The notes beneath the pieces were generated by a model. It worked only from the letters and a program-made list of their open reading frames with translations, was not told the DNA's origin and made no database searches. 64,000 nucleotides of DNA, taken from NCBI GenBank assembly GCA_022414725.1, contig CM039462.1, forward strand, positions 129,878,845 through 129,942,844, given 5' to 3'. Below, in pieces: positions 55,545 to 61,500 of this stretch (positions are counted from its first letter, which is position 1; the number at the start of each line of letters is the position of its first letter). Position numbers and translations under genes: made by a program. Origin of the DNA: Microglena sp. YARC (taxonomy: Eukaryota > Chlorophyta > Chlorophyceae > Chlamydomonadales > Chlamydomonadaceae).

Positions 55545-58500
55545 CAGGCACACCCATACCTACGCCCCCCCCCCCCCCCCCCTACACACACCCATCTCCA
55601 CACACTAACCTCCGGCTTTAGGGTCGTCCAGCGGTAAAGAGGACTTGCGTAAAAGAGAAAATACTTATCTCCCCCCCACCCCCACCCCCCACCCAAACAC
55701 ATATCCCCCCATCCCCACCCACATGCCCCCACCTACCCACCCCCACCCACATACCCCCCACCCCCACCCACATTGCCCCCCACCTACCCCTCTACCCATC
55801 TCTACACAACTAACAAAATTAACACCTCCGGGCTCAGGGTCGTCACACAAACACACAAACACACCCACCCACCCACACCCACCCACCCACCCACCCACCC
55901 ACACACACACAAGCACAAACACACACACACACACACACACACACAAAACACACACAACAAACCATCTCTTACACAATCACCTCTGGCTTAGGGTCGTCCA
56001 GCGGTAAAGAGGAGTTGCGTGAGAGAGCGAGGGAGGAGCATGAGTTGATCTGCCCGCGTGCATAGGCGGCCTCGATGTCGTCCATGGCACGGCCCTCGCG
56101 CGTGAGGTAGCTGGTGGGAAGGTTCTGAAAGTAGTGTAACCTAGTGAGGTGGGTGGGGGCCATTGGTTAGGTTGGGTCAGTTAGTTTGGGTAGTTAGGCC
56201 CTCGCGCATGGGGTAGCTGGTGGGAAGTTCTGGAAGTAGTGTAACCTAGTGAGGTGGGGTGGGGTGTTTGGGTGGGTGGTTGGGGTGGGTGTTGGGGTGG
56301 GTGTTGGGGTGGGTGTTGGGGTGGGTGTTGGGGTGGGTGTTGGGGGCATTGGTTAGGTTGGGTCAATTAGGTGTGTTTGGTCTCGGTGAGGAGACTTCAG
56401 TTGTGCATTGATACCCCCCCCCCCCCCCCCCTCCTCCCTCTTGTCCGTAGCCCCCCTCTTGTCCCCACTTCAACTCACAAGGTTTTCCATGAAGTCTTGG
56501 TCAGTGCTGTTGTACCCCCCCCCCCCCCCCCCCCCCCCCCCTCCCCCCTCTTGTCCGAAGCCCCCCTCTTGTCCCAATTCAACTCACAAGTCTCCATGAA
56601 GTCTTGGTCAGTGCTGTTGTACCCCCCCCCCCCCCCCCTCTTGTCCGATGCCCCCCTCTTGTCCCACTTAAACTCACAAGTCTCCATGAAGTCTTGCTCA
56701 GTGTACACACACACACACACACCCTCTTGTCCGTAGCCTTCCCTTTCCCTTTGTCCGCAGCCCCCCCTCTTGGCCCACTTCAACTCACAAGGTCTCCATG
56801 CAGTCTTGGGTCAGTGTCCCCACCCCACCCCACCCCCCCTCTTGTCCGTAGCCCCCTTTCCCCTTGTCCGGAGCCCCCCCTCTTGTCCACTTCAACTCAC
56901 AAGGTCTTCCAGAAGTCTTGGTCAGTGCTTGAAGTCAAGGGGGCCGATGTGAAACACTAGGCGCTTGAACGATGTGATAGCGTTCACCTGGTGAAGGGGA
57001 CGGTGTGTGTGTCTTTTTGTGTGCGTGGGTGTGTGTGCGTGTGTGTGTGTGTGTGTGTGTATGTATGTTTGTGTGTGTTTGTGTGTGCTTATGTGTTTGT
57101 GTATCTATGTATGTGTGTGTGTGTGAAACACTAGGCGCTTGAATGATGTGATGGCGTTCACATGGTCAAGGGGGGCGGTGTGTGTGTTTGTGTGTGTGCG
57201 TTTTGAACGGGGGGTATGGGATGGGGATTTTGTGATTTTTAGTTTTGGTTTGTTTGGTTTGGTTTGTTTGGGTGGGTAGGGGTAGGGGGCCGATGTGAAG
57301 CACTAGGCACTTGAATTAGTTGATGGCGTTCACATGGTGAGGGGGGATGGGTGTGTGTGTGTGTTGTGTGTGTGTGTGTGTGTGTGTATGTGTTGTGTGT
57401 TTTGTGTGTTTGTGTGCGTGCGTGTTGTGTGTTTGTGAAACACTAGGCGCTTGAATGATGTGATGGCGTTCACATGGCCAAGGGGGACAAGAGGAGGGGG
57501 GACAAGAGTTGTGTTGTGTTGTTTTGTGTTGTGTTGTGTTGTGTGTTGTGTTGTTTTGACCACTCACACACGCACCTCCACGACCCCACTGTGTGTGCTG
57601 TTGCTAGAAGCCGCCTTATCCCTTGGCCTCCGCACTTGCGATGATGAAGTGTATCCACACAGCCACACACACCCACTCACACACACACAAACAGCCATGC
57701 CCACACACGCACCTCCACGGCCCCACTGGGTGCGCTGTTGCTAGACGCCGCCTTATCCCTTGGCCTCCGCACTTGCGATGATGAAGCATATCCACACAGC
57801 CACATCCACCCACTCACACACACAAAGACCCATGCCCAAACACGCACCTCCACAGCCCCACTGGGTGTGCTGTTGCTAGACGCCGCCTTATCCCTTGGCC
57901 TCCGCACTTGCGATGATGAAGCGGGCCCAGTCACCTCGGCCAGGGAGCGCCCCACCGACGACATTGTGCGCACGAGGTCGAAGTAGATGAGCGGTTGCTT
58001 GTCCGTGGTATTCAGGATGCGGCGCAGCGTTCGCTGGTTGGCGTTCTCAATGGGAAGGAGCTTGTCGCCCAGCAGTTGGGATTTTGCCTGGCCAAGGGGG
58101 GGAAGGGGGTGGGGGGTATGGGAGGAGGGGAGGGTTGGGAATGGGAGGGGGAGGAATGGGCGGGGGGGGGGGGGGGGGGAATCAGGATGCGGAGAAGCGT
58201 TCGCTGGTTGGCGTTCTCAATGGGGAGGAGCTTATCGCCCAGCAGTTGGGGATTTTGCCTGGCCAAGGGGGAAGGGGGGTGGGTGGGGGTGGGGGTATGG
58301 GAGGAGGGGAGGGTTGGAATGGGAGGGGGAGGAATGAGCGGGGGAAGGGGGGTGGGGGTGGGGTGCGGGGGTGGGGGTTATGGGAGGAGGGAGGGTTGGG
58401 AATGGGAGGGGGAGGAATGGGCGGGGGGAGGGGGGGTGGGGTGGGGGTGGGGTGGGGGGTATGGGAGGAGGGAGGGTTGGGAATGGGAGGGAGAGGAATG

Positions 58501-61500
58501 GGCGAGGGGAGGGGGGTGGGGCGTGGGGGTGGGGTGGGGGGGCGTGGGGGGGTATGCGAGAGGAGGGGAGTTGGGAATGGGAGGGGAGGAATGAGCGGGG
58601 GGAGGGGAGGGGGTGGGGGTGGGGGGTGGGGGGTATGGGAGGAGGGGAGGTTGGGAATGGAGAGGGGAGGAATGAGCGGGCGGGGGAGGGGGTGGGTGGG
58701 GGTGGGGTGTGGTGGGGTATGGGAGGAGGGGAGGGTTGGGAATGGGAGGGGGAGGAATGGGCGGGGGAGGGTCAGGATGCCAGGCGGCGTTCGCTGGTTA
58801 GCGTTGTCTATGGGGAGAAGCTTGTCGCCCAGCAGTTGGATTTTGCCTGGCCAAAGCGGACGAGAGGGGGGGGGAGAGGAGAGGAGGGGAGGGAGAGGAG
58901 AGGAGGGAGGGGAGGGAGGGGAGGGGGCGGGGTATAGGAGGGGGATGGTATGGGAGGGGAGAGCACTCACATACACATTCTCACAGCCACCCACCTGAGC
59001 AATCTGCTTGTCAGCTGAACTGATCACCACTGGCCGCATGGTGTTCAAGGCTTGTTGTCAAGCTGCAAGAATTCAATCACATCACACCCCACACAACAAC
59101 CCACTCACATCCACCCACCTGAGCTCTCTGCTGCTTGTCAGCCGGACTGATCACCACAGGCCGCTTTGCAGTACCCAGCTCTGCAGAGTGGCCTGGTGCA
59201 CCCATCTCTCTAGTTGCCTACCCACTTACCCACTAACCCACTTTCCCAATTTCGACTTTGCAGTTCCCAGCTCTGCTGAGTGGGCAGGTGCACCCACCTT
59301 TCTACTTGCCCCAACCCCAACCAACCAACCCCGTCCCCAACCCCAACCAACCAACCACCCCATCCAACCAACCATCCTTGCACCCACCTTTCTACTTGCC
59401 CCAACCCCAACCAACCAACCCCGGCCCCAACCCCAACCAACCAACCACCCCATCCAACCAACCATCCTTGCACCCACCTTTCTACTTGCCTACCCACTTC
59501 CCCACTTTCCCAACTTCCACTCAGCAGCTTTTCAAGTTGCCTACCCACTCACATCCACCCACCTGGGCGCTCTGTTTGTCAGCTGGACTGATCACCACAG
59601 GCCGCATGGTGTTCAAGGCTTGGTTGTCAAGCTGCAGCGATTCACACCCACCCACATCCACCCACCCACCCACTCGCAGCCACTCACCTGAGCGCTCTGT
59701 TTGTCAGCTGGACTGATCACCACTGGCCGCATGGTGTTCAAGGCTTGGTTGTCAAGCTGCAAGGATTCAATCACAGCCGCTAACTGTAGGTCTGCCTGGG
59801 TCTGCAACATACACGCGCGGATCTGGTGGAGGGTGAAGTTGAAGAGTTCGTAGACATTGCTCTTAGCGCAGAGGCCGATGCCAGCCATATCGAGAGTGAA
59901 GTCTAGCTGGACTCCTTCCATCTGAGAGGGGTGGTGGGTGGGTGTGGGGTGGGGTGTGGGTTGGTTGGATGGAGTGGGGTGGGAGTAGGGTGGGTGGGTG
60001 AGTAGGTGGGAGTGGGTTGGATGGGTGTGGGTAGGGTGGAGGGGTGGATGGTGTGGGGGGTGGGAGTGAGTTAGGTGGGTTGGATGGAGTGGGGGGGTGG
60101 GATGGGGGGTGGGGTGGGATGCTGTGTGGTGGGGTGGGGTGGGGTGGGGGGTAGCACCGCACAGTCCGATAGCAGCCATGCCCCCCCACCACACCCACCA
60201 CACCCCAACCCCCCATTTTCCTTGTTTTAACACAACACACCTCAGGTTTGATGATCTGCCACCCTCAGGAAGACCTCCACGGTAGCAGTCCGCCCTTGAC
60301 TGGAAACCTGTGTGTGCTGGTGACCTGTGTATCCCCTCCCTCCCCTCACTCTACCCCCACCACCCATCCACCAGCACACACACCCCACCCCCCCATTTCC
60401 TTGTTTTAACACACACACCTCAGGTTTGATGATCTGCACCCTCAGGAAGACCTCCAGGTAGCAGTCCGCCCTTGACTGGAAACCTGTGTGTGCTGGTGAC
60501 CTGTGTTATCCCCTCCCCTCCCCTCACTCTACCCCCACCACCCATGCACCAAGCACACCACACCCACCCCCTTCATTTCCTTGTTTTAACACACCACACC
60601 TCAGGTTTGATGATCTGCACCCTCAGGAAGACCTCCAGGTAGCAGTCCGCCCTTGACTGGAAACCTGTGTGTGCTGGTGACCTGTGTTATCCCCTCCCCT
60701 CCCCTCACTCTACCCCACCACCCATCCACCAGCACACACACCCACCCCCCCCATTTCCTTGTTTTAACACACACACCTCAGGTTTGATGATCTGCACCCT
60801 CAGGAAGACCTCCAGGTAGCAGTCCGCCCTTGACTGGAAACCTGTGTGTGCTGTGACCTGTTTATCCCCTCCCCTCCCCTCACTCTACCCCACCACCCAT
60901 CCACCAGCACACACACCCACCCAACCCATTTCCTTGTTTTAACACACACACCTCAGGTTTTGATGATCTGCACCCTCAGGAAGACCTCTAGGTAGCAGTC
61001 TGACCTTGACTGGAAACCTGTGTGTGCTGGTGACCTGTGTTATCCCCTCCCCTCCCCTCACTCTACCCCACCACCCATCACACACACCCACCCCCCCATT
61101 TCTTGTTTTAACACACACACCTCAGGTTTGATGATCTGCACCCTCAGGAAGACCTCCAGTAGCAGTCCGCCCTTGACTGGAAACCTGTGTGTGCTGGTGA
61201 CCTGTGTTATCCCCTCCCCTCCCCTCACTCTACCCCCACCACCCATCCACCAACACACACACACCCCCCCCCTTTCCTTGTTTTAACACACACACCTCAG
61301 GTTTGATGATCTGCAACCCTCAGGAAGACCTCCAGGTAGCAGTCCGACCTTGACTGAAACCTGTGTGTGCTGGTGACCTGTGTTATCCCCTCCCCTCCCC
61401 TCACTCTACCCCCACCACCCATCACCACACACACACCCACCCCCCCATTTCCTTGTTTTAACACACACACCTCAGTTTGATGATCTGCACCCTCAGGAAG

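Noticed and set aside
58084..59048. Gly/Arg-rich or Pro-rich 300-codon frames
   Set aside because: G-rich minisatellite between exon echoes.
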